Positions 1 through 10,672 of a DNA stretch of 45,856 nucleotides are shown here, one piece after another. The notes beneath the pieces were generated by a model. The model made no database searches, was not told where the DNA came from, and saw only the letters and a program-made list of their open reading frames with translations. The translations under genes were made by a program, and so were the position numbers. The stretch is from Thalassospira sp. (GTDB lineage: Bacteria > Pseudomonadota > Alphaproteobacteria > Rhodospirillales > Thalassospiraceae), in the NCBI RefSeq assembly GCF_002709775.1, contig NZ_PAQR01000017.1, positions 1 to 45,856 of the forward strand, written 5' to 3'. How positions within the stretch are numbered: position 1 is the first letter of the stretch; every line of letters starts with the position of its first letter.

Positions 1-858
1 ACCCGCCTCTATCAGCTCCGCTGCCTCCGGGAACCAGATCCCGGTATGCGGGGCGAGGAAGACTTGCTCGAGGAAGCGCTCGGCAATGCCCTGGCTGCGA
101 TAGAAGGTGATTTCCTTTTCCTGCTGGCCCTTGATGTCGTAAAGCGGCACGGGGTAGTCGAGATCGATCTTGTATTGATGGAAGCCCAGCCGTCCATCGG
201 GGCCAAGATAGCGGTTGGCGCCACCGATAAAGGCGGTTGTGCAGGCGGAACTGCAATCGGCAAACACATAGGTGTCCAAGCCCCGGTCGCGGATCAGGAA
301 GCCGACACCGCGCCCTTCATAGACATGCCCGCCATCACTGCTAAGGACGATGCTGGTCACACCCGGATTTTCGTCAAGCAGGGCGGCCAGCCGCTGCGCC
401 ATACCAAGGGCAAAGATGCCGGTGACGTGAATGCGGGTGTTGTCGGGGCTAAGCGTCAGCGCATACTGGCTGGCGCGGGCATCTTCAAGCTCGGTCAGGT
501 TGACCGGTATAAACCGCTCCGGGGCGAGGGCCCGGAAAGAGGCCGCGATGCTAAGTACGGTAAAGGCCAGACACAGCCCGATCACCCCATAGGTCACAAC
601 GGTCCAGATGTTGGCAAGAATGCTCACCTGATGGCGGGTGGCGCGCAGCACACCAGCCACCTGCCAGACAAAAACAATGCCATGAAAAACAAGGATAAAC
701 GCGATCGTCGCGATCAGCGCCGGGATGCGATCAGGGATATAGGGCGGGAGCGTATAGCGATCGGCAAACAGGATCAGAGCCCGGATCAGGATCAGGTTGA
801 CGCACAGCGCGAACAATAGCGCGTGTTTTCCCTGCCAATGGTCCCGGAGATATACCAA
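1..858 (-). CDS. ClpP-class membrane serine protease (COG3904-like), 3' end cut by window edge
   Basis: An open frame of 286 codons runs from a TTG at 858 off the left edge with no stop. An AGGG ribosome site lies about 9 nt before the TTG. The N-terminal third has three hydrophobic segments (about residues 13-31, 45-67 and 80-106), so the protein is anchored in the inner membrane. The rest resembles the COG3904 ClpP-class proteases. A strand followed by LSSDGGHVYEG (about 165-175) looks like the ClpP-type oxyanion-hole loop, and DCSSACTTAF (about 194-203) carries the likely nucleophilic serine. The family is predicted, not well characterised; substrates are unknown. The opposite strand holds a 257-codon frame over the same bases that has no family resemblance and is a shadow. 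Confidence 0.8.
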   Translation of the reverse strand, partial: MVYLRDHWQGKHALLFALCVNLILIRALILFADRYTLPPYIPDRIPALIATIAFILVFHGIVFVWQVAGVLRATRHQVSILANIWTVVTYGVIGLCLAFTVLSIAASFRALAPERFIPVNLTELEDARASQYALTLSPDNTRIHVTGIFALGMAQRLAALLDENPGVTSIVLSSDGGHVYEGRGVGFLIRDRGLDTYVFADCSSACTTAFIGGANRYLGPDGRLGFHQYKIDLDYPVPLYDIKGQQEKEITFYRSQGIAERFLEQVFLAPHTGIWFPEAAELIEAG

Positions 859-971
859 TTGGTTTTTCCCTAAACGGTTGATGTCCTAGCTTAAGGGTGA
901 AAATTTGTTGGTTGCTCTATAAACCAGCACATACCTGAGTGTGATAAGCTGTGTAAGCGCGGCACGTAACA

Positions 972-2021
972 TCACCGTATCAGTAATTCAGCTTTGGGTC
1001 CTACATTTGCGAGCTCGATTTTACCGTTAGGTAAGCTCCAGTACATTAATCGCAAGGCTTCGTGCCCTTTGGTCAAATGGTATCTCCAAGCCTTTGCCCC
1101 ATCTGACTGACGAGTAAGTTGCGCCGCCGTGGAAGCGCTTGCTTTTCTGAAAGCATTACAGTTCTCAAGAGCGATGCCTGCCACCAACCGAGCCGTAGAA
1201 TTTAATGTTGTGTGAGAAAATCGGGCGCTTCTAGCGGCTTGGTTATCTAATAAAGAGTTTAAAAAATAGTCTCCTATTTTAAACGAAGAAACTTTAAGGT
1301 CTGGGTTCTGTTCTCCAGTTGCCTTCAGGATTTCATAAGCTTTAACATAAATTGCTAGTTCTAAGTCTTCAGGGGTTTCTGAGGTTTTCCAAACCTCCCA
1401 AGCGTTTATATAGTCTTCAATTCGGCATTCTAAATTTACATTTTTGATTGTGCCAGCAAATGAGAAAGGTGTGTTAATATCTGTCTCTAGGCATTCAATT
1501 GGTTCGATATCGTGTATTTGCCCATGAGCATTCACTTGGTAATTACTTGATGGCAAGCATGACAGAACCTCATGTTTTGTTCTCAACAACGAACATGCAT
1601 GTAACGCTGATACCGTAACACAACGTTCTTCTGCCTCTTGTGCCGCGGGTGCTAAGTCTTGGAGAGGGCTTCCATCAATATTAATATTGCTGCATAATAG
1701 ATCAGTGATTCCGATAGCATCGTAATCAATAGATCTTTCAATTATGGAAGTTAATCTTGATGAAAGATCATTCGCATTGACAATGTCGTTCTCATCGATG
1801 GACGCAAGAAGGTTCTCTAGTCGGTGAGCAAACGGAAAATTATCTGTTGAAGACAGGTAGTCGATGGTTTCTGGATTGATTAAGGTGCGTAAGTGATTTC
1901 CAAAATTAGAAAATCTCGACAATTGTAAATATAAAGACAGAAATTTCCTTTTAATGATAGGGTTGTCGCTTTCAAATGCTTCCGTAAAAAATGAGGGTCC
2001 AATAGAAATATTTATCGTCAT
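972..2021 (-). CDS. Unrecognised 349-aa partner of the adjacent DUF3696-type ATPase (candidate defence effector)
   Basis: I do not recognise this protein. It has no signal peptide and no clear membrane segment. The first 120 residues look helical and polar; the middle contains acidic stretches. The C-terminal 40 residues (about 307-346) have a pattern of WRYHLTKG, then LRLMYW, then G-x-IELANVG, which looks like consecutive beta strands and faintly recalls RelE/ParE-type toxin ends; that is a weak visual impression only. The gene starts inside the end of the ATPase gene (4-nt overlap), so the two are translationally coupled and almost certainly act together. Base composition is far more AT-rich than in katG next door, which suggests horizontal transfer. 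By analogy with ATPase-plus-effector defence pairs it could be the toxic effector, but nothing in the sequence proves that. Confidence 0.8.
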   Translation of the reverse strand: MTINISIGPSFFTEAFESDNPIIKRKFLSLYLQLSRFSNFGNHLRTLINPETIDYLSSTDNFPFAHRLENLLASIDENDIVNANDLSSRLTSIIERSIDYDAIGITDLLCSNINIDGSPLQDLAPAAQEAEERCVTVSALHACSLLRTKHEVLSCLPSSNYQVNAHGQIHDIEPIECLETDINTPFSFAGTIKNVNLECRIEDYINAWEVWKTSETPEDLELAIYVKAYEILKATGEQNPDLKVSSFKIGDYFLNSLLDNQAARSARFSHTTLNSTARLVAGIALENCNAFRKASASTAAQLTRQSDGAKAWRYHLTKGHEALRLMYWSLPNGKIELANVGPKAELLIR

Positions 2022-4012
2022 TTTTTGCGGTTCTTAAGTTTTTTGATTGTTGCGGCTTTTATTATTTGTTCGGTTTCTTTGTCTGATTGGTCAAAGAAAT
2101 CTTTTGGCCATTCAGAGACATTTCCAAAGGCATTTAGAGATATTGGTTTGTAAGACGATACACCGTTGTTGCGTTCGACAAAGTAGATTTTGCTAATGTC
2201 GGTTAGTGTCTCATCGGAGAATTCTGCCGTACGTCTTCTTAGCCGCTTAATTAGATACTCGCTATGTGACTCAATGATGCACTGTTTTCCTTGCAGGGAG
2301 ATCGCAATGAAAAAGTCAGATAGCCTAGCTTGCACCAATGGATGAAGGTGCAGCTCAGGTTGTTCAAAAATTAGAATGGAGCCATCTTCCGATAAGAGTG
2401 ACATTATAATAATCGGAAGGACTTGGCTTACTCCAACGCCAACATTTGTTAGGTCGTGGGTCTTATTGACCCCTTTTGTCTTGACCTGCATTTCATGCCC
2501 GAATTTTCCCTTGTCCGATGTGGAGACATCTTCTGCAACTCCTAGATAAGAAAGCCATCGTTGGGCTGCGTCGTGTAAGGTATCCGAATCTGTAAATTCG
2601 GGGATTTTGCCGTTTTCAATTGCTTCGGGGCGGATGTATTCAACCAATCTATCTCGATTCAGCTCTAGAACAGCAGCTGTGTGTTCTCCACGGTATCCAA
2701 TATCAAGTGGGTTTACGAGAGCTTCAAGGGGATACAGGGGTTTGGGGTCATCTCTTAAGGGGCCAAGATACTTAATTGATCTGGCAAAGAAGCGGTTTGA
2801 GTAGGCGGCCGCTTCTCTCAAAACACTAGGCCGTTTGCTAATGTGCTCTAGCCTGTTGATGTTGTCCTCAGTTAGCATGTTTAATAGTGCTGGCGCTAAG
2901 TCTTGAAGTGCGCTTCGGAGCTTTCTATATGGGACGTTATTGTTGTTTAGTACGCTGCCAAATTGTGGCGCTGGCTGGAACCTTGCAAATCCTCTCGGAG
3001 CGTCCGGTAGGAATTGATCAAGTATGAGTTTTACCACCTCTCTGCTGGTAAATTTTCGTTGATCATCTATTTGCACGCGAAGCGGTGCATTTGGGCTGTT
3101 GAATAAATCGTCGAATGAAATTTGTTGAGACAAGTAATTTAATATGTCGGCAACAATTTTTCCGGGTATTTGTGCTTGTTGTGCTCTTGATCTTGACCTA
3201 TGTGACGTTGATAGTGTGCAGATGTCATCCACAATAATATTAGCTTCGGTGATTGATGCGTTAAACTCTACGGTGAATTTACTTGGCATGAAGTGAACTG
3301 TATCGGCGCTTACAATTTTGGGAGATGCAAGGCCTTCAATAATATCTTGCTCCAGCTCGTTGCTTAGGTTTCCAACTGAATATTGGTGTCGTGAAGTAGC
3401 CGGGATGTCTGCAAAATTTATGTTGTCTTCGTCTGATCCATAGCTTTTCCCGCTGGCAGAGTGGATGGTTACACTCGTGTTTGCAGCCTGATGTTCTTTG
3501 AATACTTCCTCAAAGAAACCATCCTCGACTTCAATGATATCTGCGTATTGCTCTGCTTGAGGTTGGAGAGATACGCTGGAAAAGTTTAGCTTTGGTTGCA
3601 GTTGGGATAGCTCGGATAGCGGATCGTCCACAGAGAAGCCGGCTTCAAATGTAAGTTTGTCAAATGATTCTAGTTCTATTCCTGTGTTTCGCAAATTGTA
3701 TGCGAGACTGTAGCTGGACTTAGTTTTAGGTTTTGGAGAGAGATCTAAACAATAACCAAATGTTATTTGGTTGTTGTTTAGGGTAGTGTGTAAAACGTCG
3801 TCAAACCGGCCCAGTTTCAGGATCGGTCCATTAAGTGTGAGTGGCCTATTCGTCGGTGCATACTGAACCGTTTGTTTTAATAGTAAAATACTCTGGAGAA
3901 TGGTGCTCTTCCCACTACTATTTGCTCCCACAAATACCGTAAGAGGGGAGAGATCAATGTTTATCCTATCTCCGATTGACTTGAAGCCCTCGACCGACCA
4001 GCGTTTCAACAA
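2018..4012 (-). CDS. AAA/ABC-type ATPase with C-terminal DUF3696-like region
   Basis: A 664-aa SMC/RecF-like ATPase. FKSI at 10-13 leads into Walker A GANSSGKST at 29-37. A signature-like NVGVGVSQVLP lies at 523-533, Walker B ILIFEQPELHLHP at 546-558 with catalytic Glu about 550, and a switch-like ESHSEYLI at 581-588. The C-terminus (about 610-641, with LNAFGNVSEWPKDFF) matches the pattern of DUF3696, a tail common in ATPases of mobile and defence loci. Residues 80-480 are a long insertion between the two ATPase halves. Translation appears to start at one of two tandem TTG codons (4012 or 4009). Many ATPases of this type sense a cue by nucleotide-driven dimerisation and control a partner protein; the overlapping downstream gene would be that partner here. 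The AT-rich composition suggests acquisition by transfer. Confidence 0.88.
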   Translation of the reverse strand: MLKRWSVEGFKSIGDRINIDLSPLTVFVGANSSGKSTILQSILLLKQTVQYAPTNRPLTLNGPILKLGRFDDVLHTTLNNNQITFGYCLDLSPKPKTKSSYSLAYNLRNTGIELESFDKLTFEAGFSVDDPLSELSQLQPKLNFSSVSLQPQAEQYADIIEVEDGFFEEVFKEHQAANTSVTIHSASGKSYGSDEDNINFADIPATSRHQYSVGNLSNELEQDIIEGLASPKIVSADTVHFMPSKFTVEFNASITEANIIVDDICTLSTSHRSRSRAQQAQIPGKIVADILNYLSQQISFDDLFNSPNAPLRVQIDDQRKFTSREVVKLILDQFLPDAPRGFARFQPAPQFGSVLNNNNVPYRKLRSALQDLAPALLNMLTEDNINRLEHISKRPSVLREAAAYSNRFFARSIKYLGPLRDDPKPLYPLEALVNPLDIGYRGEHTAAVLELNRDRLVEYIRPEAIENGKIPEFTDSDTLHDAAQRWLSYLGVAEDVSTSDKGKFGHEMQVKTKGVNKTHDLTNVGVGVSQVLPIIIMSLLSEDGSILIFEQPELHLHPLVQARLSDFFIAISLQGKQCIIESHSEYLIKRLRRRTAEFSDETLTDISKIYFVERNNGVSSYKPISLNAFGNVSEWPKDFFDQSDKETEQIIKAATIKKLKNRKK

Positions 4013-4046
4013 CTTACTTATATCCTATTCTGAAGCTACATCTTAA

Positions 4047-4075
4047 AGTTTAGTGGGTGTAGACTTCTAAAACAA
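4047..4075 (-). promoter_or_regulatory. Sigma-70-like promoter for the ATPase operon
   Basis: On the minus strand TTGTTT (4075-4070) and TAAACT (4052-4047) are separated by exactly 17 bp. Initiation near 4040 would leave a leader of about 28 nt before the TTG start at 4012. This is read by eye from the consensus. Confidence 0.4.
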
Positions 4076-4105
4076 TTGAATTTTACTGAGATAAGGCGTC
4101 AACTG

Positions 4106-4142
4106 CCAAAAAAACACCCCCGGCCTAACGACCGGGGGTGTT
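4106..4142 (-). terminator. katG: Rho-independent terminator of katG
   Basis: An 11-bp perfect stem (4113-4123 with 4132-4142, AACACCCCCGG/CCGGGGGTGTT) has an 8-nt loop and, on the minus strand, is followed by seven T. It lies 47 bp past the katG stop and separates katG from the downstream AT-rich operon. Confidence 0.88.
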
Positions 4143-4189
4143 CTCATTTTGAAGCCCTAAAGCTCCAAATCACATCAATCCATCAACCC

Positions 4190-6883
<2,694 letters not shown>

Positions 6884-7906
6884 ATGTCTCATTCTTCAAA
6901 AGGTGCCATTTACATGGCAGCAGCGGCCAATCTGTTGATTGCTGTGGCGAAGTTTGGCGGGGCGGCGATTACCGGCTCTGCCGCGATGATGTCAGAAGGT
7001 ATTCATTCGCTGGTCGATACCGGCAATCAGGGGCTTTTGCTTTTGGGGATCAGGCTTTCGACCCGGGAGCCGGATGAACGCCATCCGCTCGGCTATGGCA
7101 AGGAGACCTATTTCTGGTCGTTTCTGGTGGCGGTGATGATTTTCGGGCTCGGCGCCGGCGTTTCGATCTGGGAAGGGGTGGACAAGATTCTGCATCCGCA
7201 TGCGCTTGATGTGCATGTAGTGGCCACCCTTGGCGGGTTTGATGTCCGGACCTATCACGTTGTGTTTTCGATCCTGGCGATTGCGATTGTGCTCGAGGGC
7301 GCGGCGTTTCGCACGGCCTACCTGACGTTTCGCGCCCAGCACCCCGATATGCCGTTGGTCAAGGCGGTGCGCAGCAGCAAGGACCCGACGGTGTTTGTCA
7401 TCCTGTTTGAGGATTCAGCAGCGTTGCTGGGCCTTGTGGTTGCGTGTGTGGGGATTGCAGCGGCCTATTTGCTTGAGATGCCGGTACTTGACGGGCTGGC
7501 ATCGGTGATGATCGGGCTTATTCTGGCGGTGACGGCCTTCATGCTTGCGGTTGAGTGCAAGGGGCTTCTGATTGGCGAAAGTGCCAACGCCCAAAGCCGC
7601 AAAATGATTGCCGACATGGTTGCGGCCATTCCGGGCATCCTTAAGGTGAATGAGATCATTACCCTGCATCACGGGCCGCAAAGCCTTATGGTCTGTGTCA
7701 GTGTCGATTTCGAGGACAGGGTGACCTCCCCGCAGGTGGAAGCGGTTGTCAGCCGCTTGGAAAGCGAAATCCGTGCGGCGATCCCGGAAGTCTCCAAGGT
7801 GTTTATCGAAGCGCAAAGCTGGACCGGGCATCAGGATCTGCTTGAGCAAGCCCGCGCGGCCGAGGAAGCGCAAGAAGAAGTACAAGGCGCAGAACATCCC
7901 GCCTAA
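6884..7906 (+). CDS. Cation diffusion facilitator (CDF) transporter, ZnT9-like branch
   Basis: Inner-membrane proton-coupled exporter of divalent cations. The 340-aa protein has about six membrane helices (roughly residues 8-160 and 165-225) and a C-terminal cytoplasmic metallochaperone-like domain from about 235. TM2 carries the metal-site motif HSLVD with His41 and Asp45, followed by HPLGYGKE (67-74), which is typical of the family. In TM5 the motif is LDGLAS, with an Asp but Ser rather than Asp or His four residues on. That resembles the SLC30A9-like members and makes the metal hard to predict. The ATG at 6884 lacks a strong ribosome site. It stands alone, divergent from katG; metal and peroxide stress are often linked, but this is only context. 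Confidence 0.9.
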   Translation: MSHSSKGAIYMAAAANLLIAVAKFGGAAITGSAAMMSEGIHSLVDTGNQGLLLLGIRLSTREPDERHPLGYGKETYFWSFLVAVMIFGLGAGVSIWEGVDKILHPHALDVHVVATLGGFDVRTYHVVFSILAIAIVLEGAAFRTAYLTFRAQHPDMPLVKAVRSSKDPTVFVILFEDSAALLGLVVACVGIAAAYLLEMPVLDGLASVMIGLILAVTAFMLAVECKGLLIGESANAQSRKMIADMVAAIPGILKVNEIITLHHGPQSLMVCVSVDFEDRVTSPQVEAVVSRLESEIRAAIPEVSKVFIEAQSWTGHQDLLEQARAAEEAQEEVQGAEHPA

Positions 7907-7927
7907 GGTCCCATTGTTGCGAACGTC

Positions 7928-7950
7928 ACCCGCGCGCATTGACCGCGGGT
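7928..7950. promoter_or_regulatory. Inverted repeat ACCCGCG-N9-CGCGGGT overlapping the dgoK promoter
   Basis: A perfect 7-bp inverted repeat whose right half begins within the -35 box of the predicted dgoK promoter. Binding here would block RNA polymerase, as expected for a catabolic repressor such as a GntR-type galactonate regulator. No such regulator lies in the window. It could also be part of a weak terminator for the preceding gene. Confidence 0.3.
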
Positions 7951-7967
7951 CCGCGCAATAGTATGAG
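7939..7967 (+). promoter_or_regulatory. Sigma-70-like promoter of dgoKA
   Basis: TTGACC and TATGAG are spaced by 17 bp. Initiation near 7974 would give a leader of about 26 nt to the GTG start at 8000, with GAGGG between them as ribosome site. Confidence 0.5.
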
Positions 7968-7999
7968 GAATAAAACCAACACCAAAATTCGAGGGCAGG

Positions 8000-8962
8000 G
8001 TGAGCGCGCTAAATCAGGATTACGGAACGTCTCTGTCATGGATTGCGGTTGATTGGGGGACCTCCAATCTGCGGGTCTGGGCGATGGATGATAACGCTAA
8101 CATCCTTGGTTCTGTCGAAAGCCCGCTTGGCATGAATGCGATTGCAGGCGACCCGAAGCTTTCATTTGAGGTCGTTCTGGTCGGGCTGATTGACGGTTGG
8201 CTTACCAAGGATATCGTCGGGCTGCCAGTCGTGATTTGCGGCATGGCCGGGGCGAAGCAAGGCTGGCTTGAAGCGCCCTATTGTGATGTGCCGGCCCGGC
8301 CTACGGATTTGGCAAAAGGGGCTGTGAAGCCGGATGTGAGGGACCCTCGCATTTCCGTCTTTATCCTGCCGGGCCTTTGTCAGCGGGGCGACTCTGATGT
8401 CATGCGGGGCGAGGAAACCCAGCTGGTGGGCTTCATGGCCGCCCATCCGGAGTTTGCCGGCTGGGTCTGTTTGCCGGGCACCCATTCGAAATGGGCGCGG
8501 ATTGCCGATGGAAAGATCACGGCCTTTCGGACTTATATGAGTGGCGAGGTTTTTGCGCTGCTGTCACAACACTCCATCCTGCGTCACTCGGTTGATGATG
8601 GTTGGGATGATGCGGCGTTCGCGGATGCGGTGCGCGGGGCGTGCGCTCAGCCGACGGCCTTTTTGCATAGCTTGTTTGGTGTGCGGGCCGGGGCACTTGT
8701 CGCGCCAGCCGGGGCCTCTGTCGCACCCGGCGCGTCGGTGCTTTCGGGGACTGTCATCGGCACGGAAATCGCCGATGTGCTGGGGCTGTTGCAGCCGGGC
8801 GAAAACATTGCCCTGATTGGGGCGGGCAAGCTGGCATCGCTTTATCAGGCGGCCTTGGCTGTGCATGGTCACAAGGCCACGCCGCAGGACGGGGCGACAA
8901 TCACACTTTCAGGGTTGGCGCGGGCACACGCGACCCTTGTTTCGACATCGAAGGAAAACTGA
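8000..8962 (+). CDS. dgoK: 2-dehydro-3-deoxygalactonokinase DgoK
   Basis: Phosphorylates 2-keto-3-deoxygalactonate at C6 with ATP, the second step of the De Ley-Doudoroff route for D-galactonate. The 320-aa protein begins with the phosphate-binding strand IAVDWGTSNLRVW (16-28) of the ASKHA kinase fold. It contains the DgoK-typical CLPGTHSKW (about 156-164), while the glycine-rich LIGAGKLASLY near 273-283 forms part of the adenosine site. The start is GTG at 8000, with GAGG 5 nt upstream. Three bases separate it from dgoA, so both come from one mRNA. The galactonate dehydratase (DgoD) and a transporter are not in this window and must be encoded elsewhere. Confidence 0.95.
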   Translation: MSALNQDYGTSLSWIAVDWGTSNLRVWAMDDNANILGSVESPLGMNAIAGDPKLSFEVVLVGLIDGWLTKDIVGLPVVICGMAGAKQGWLEAPYCDVPARPTDLAKGAVKPDVRDPRISVFILPGLCQRGDSDVMRGEETQLVGFMAAHPEFAGWVCLPGTHSKWARIADGKITAFRTYMSGEVFALLSQHSILRHSVDDGWDDAAFADAVRGACAQPTAFLHSLFGVRAGALVAPAGASVAPGASVLSGTVIGTEIADVLGLLQPGENIALIGAGKLASLYQAALAVHGHKATPQDGATITLSGLARAHATLVSTSKEN

Positions 8963-8965
8963 GCC

Positions 8966-9619
8966 ATGACATCCTATGTTGTAGAACAGATTACGGATCC
9001 GGTGACGGGCAAAGGGCGCCGTCGCCTGATCGCGATCCTGCGGGGTGTAAAGCCGCATGAGGCCGCCGATATGGCACGTGCACTGGTCGATGCCGGGATC
9101 ACCATGATCGAGGTGCCGCTAAACTCGCCAGAGCCGCTTAAAAGCATTGCCGCGATGAAAGACGCGGTCGGTGATGCCGCCATGATCGGGGCGGGCACGG
9201 TTCTGACCACCAAGGACGTTGCTGACGTCAAGGCCGCCAAGGGCGAGTTTGTTGTTTCGCCCAATTGCGATATCGATGTGATCGCGAAGACCAAGGAGCT
9301 CGGCATGGGCTCCTGGCCCGGGGTTCTGACCCCGACCGAATGCTTTGCCGCGATCAAGGCCGGCGCCGACGGGCTCAAGATTTTCCCGGCCAGCATCATC
9401 GGGGCCGCGGGCATCAAGGCCATGCGCGCCGTTTTGCCTCCAAGCACGCCGGTCTACGCCGTCGGCGGTGTCGGCCCGGATGATTTCGCCATCTACGCCA
9501 AGGCAGGCTGTGATGGCTTTGGCCTTGGATCTGGCATCTATAAGCCCGGCATGACGGCGGGTGACGTATCAAAGGCCGCGATCGCCTATGTCAGCGCGCA
9601 TGATGCGGTGTTTGGCTGA
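8966..9619 (+). CDS. dgoA: 2-dehydro-3-deoxy-6-phosphogalactonate aldolase DgoA
   Basis: Cleaves KDPGal to pyruvate and glyceraldehyde-3-phosphate, finishing galactonate catabolism. The 217-aa protein is a class I KDPG/KDPGal aldolase TIM barrel. Glu49 in MIEVPLNSP is the catalytic base, Arg26 in LRGVKP and Thr78 in GAGTVLT line the pyruvate site, and Lys138 in GLKIFPAS is the Schiff-base lysine. PNCDIDV at 99-105 replaces the PG-x-x-P loop of KDPG aldolases, which favours the galactonate type. Its kinase partner immediately upstream gives the same answer. No strong ribosome site precedes the ATG, so translation may be coupled to dgoK. Confidence 0.95.
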   Translation: MTSYVVEQITDPVTGKGRRRLIAILRGVKPHEAADMARALVDAGITMIEVPLNSPEPLKSIAAMKDAVGDAAMIGAGTVLTTKDVADVKAAKGEFVVSPNCDIDVIAKTKELGMGSWPGVLTPTECFAAIKAGADGLKIFPASIIGAAGIKAMRAVLPPSTPVYAVGGVGPDDFAIYAKAGCDGFGLGSGIYKPGMTAGDVSKAAIAYVSAHDAVFG

Positions 9620-9674
9620 AGGGCCCGTTCCGGAATATTCTGTTTTGAAATAATTCGAAATTGTGGAAGTGCGT

Positions 9675-9703
9675 TTGACCCTTTTGGGCGTGCGGGCTAA
9701 ATT
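9675..9703 (+). promoter_or_regulatory. Sigma-70-like promoter of the SDR gene
   Basis: TTGACC-N17-TAAATT lies in the 122-bp gap after dgoA. It predicts initiation near 9710, with GGGAGG at 9731-9736 serving the TTG start at 9742. The SDR gene therefore probably has its own promoter rather than being the third gene of the dgo operon. Confidence 0.5.
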
Positions 9704-9741
9704 CCTGCCATTGTCTGAATTCCTGAACATGGGAGGATCCA

Positions 9742-10521
9742 TTGGATCTTGGAATTAAGGGCCGCAAGGCCATTGTGTGTGCGTCGTCCAAGGGGCTTGG
9801 CCGTGGCTGTGCGATCAAACTGGCCGAAGCCGGTGTTGACCTTGTGCTGAATGCCCGCTCCGAAGGGCCGCTAGCTGAAACGGCGGAATATATCCGCGAT
9901 ACCTATGGCGTGAATGTCACAACGGTCGCGTGCGATATCACCACCGAAGAAGGCCGTAACAAGGTTCTGGCCGCTGTCGATGCGCCGGACATTCTGGTCA
10001 ATAATGCCGGTGGTCCGCCCCCGGGTGTTTGGTCCGACTGGGGTCAGAAGGAATGGGAAGCAGCGGTTCAGTCGAACATGCTGACCCCGATCCTGCTAGC
10101 AACGGCGGTTCTGCCGGGCATGATTTCGCGCCAGTGGGGTCGGATTGTGAACATCACGTCGGGTTCTGTGAAATCGCCGATCCCGCATCTGGGTCTTTCG
10201 AACGGGGCACGTGCCGGTCTGACCGGTTTTGTTGCGGGAACCTCGCGCCAGGTGGCCAAGGATGGCGTGATCATGAACAACCTTCTGCCGGGCCAGCATG
10301 ATACGGACCGTATCAATGCGCTGATGACCAACAAATCAAAGGCCGAAGGCATCTCGCTTGAGGAAGCACGCACTAAAACCCAGGCAGGTCTTCCGACCGG
10401 ACGTTTTGGCGATCCGCTTGATTTCGGGGCAACCTGTGCCTTCATGTGCAGCGAGCATGCGAAATTCATGGTCGGGCAGAATGTTCTGCTTGATGGCGGT
10501 GCCTTCAACTCCACCCTCTAA
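9742..10521 (+). CDS. SDR-family oxidoreductase with substituted catalytic Tyr and Lys
   Basis: A 259-aa Rossmann-fold protein of the short-chain dehydrogenase/reductase family, most like FabG-type 3-oxoacyl reductases. The cofactor loop is CASSKGLGRG (13-22) and NNAGGPPPG sits at 87-95. The active-site serine is about 140 (NITSGS). Where classical members have YxxxK the sequence reads SNGAR (153-157), so both Tyr and Lys are replaced, by Ser153 and Arg157. A subfamily with this pattern exists, to my recollection, but its reaction is not known to me. The start is TTG at 9742, chosen because GGGAGG lies 5 nt before it and no ATG fits the frame. It follows the dgo genes, so a sugar substrate is possible but unproven. 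Confidence 0.85.
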   Translation: MDLGIKGRKAIVCASSKGLGRGCAIKLAEAGVDLVLNARSEGPLAETAEYIRDTYGVNVTTVACDITTEEGRNKVLAAVDAPDILVNNAGGPPPGVWSDWGQKEWEAAVQSNMLTPILLATAVLPGMISRQWGRIVNITSGSVKSPIPHLGLSNGARAGLTGFVAGTSRQVAKDGVIMNNLLPGQHDTDRINALMTNKSKAEGISLEEARTKTQAGLPTGRFGDPLDFGATCAFMCSEHAKFMVGQNVLLDGGAFNSTL

Positions 10522-10541
10522 TTCGTCCCATGCTGGTCTGC

Positions 10542-10617
10542 AAACGGCTGGCTTCTGCGCTTCCGGTGCTCACGTACATTAAGTACGTTGCGCGCCGGTT
10601 CTCAAAGTCAGCCGTTT
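10542..10617. repeat. Large imperfect palindrome upstream of the GIY-YIG gene (NTS/REP-like element)
   Basis: Two nested inverted repeats share one centre. The outer arms, 10542-10554 and 10605-10617, match at 12 of 13 positions (AAACGGCTGGCTT). The inner core ACGTAC-ATTAA-GTACGT (10572-10588) is perfect, and CCGG boxes at 10563 and 10595 extend it with mismatches. There is no T-run, so it is not a standard terminator. Single-strand-specific GIY-YIG nucleases of the Ssn family are reported next to repeats of this kind (NTS in Neisseria), and such a gene follows directly. It also sits where the SDR transcript would end. Confidence 0.65.
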
Positions 10618-10672
10618 TCGCCACAGTATGAAACGAATTCGGTCGCGCAATCAAAGACCGGGTAATTCGCAG

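Noticed and set aside
46..819. 257-codon plus-strand open frame at the left end
   Set aside because: It is the antisense shadow of the ClpP-like membrane protease, whose frame has transmembrane segments and active-site motifs; the plus-strand product shows none.
972..4012. Assignment of the ATPase pair to Gabija or Septu
   Set aside because: Gabija would need an OLD nuclease with a TOPRIM end plus a UvrD-like helicase, and Septu an HNH partner; neither domain is visible here.
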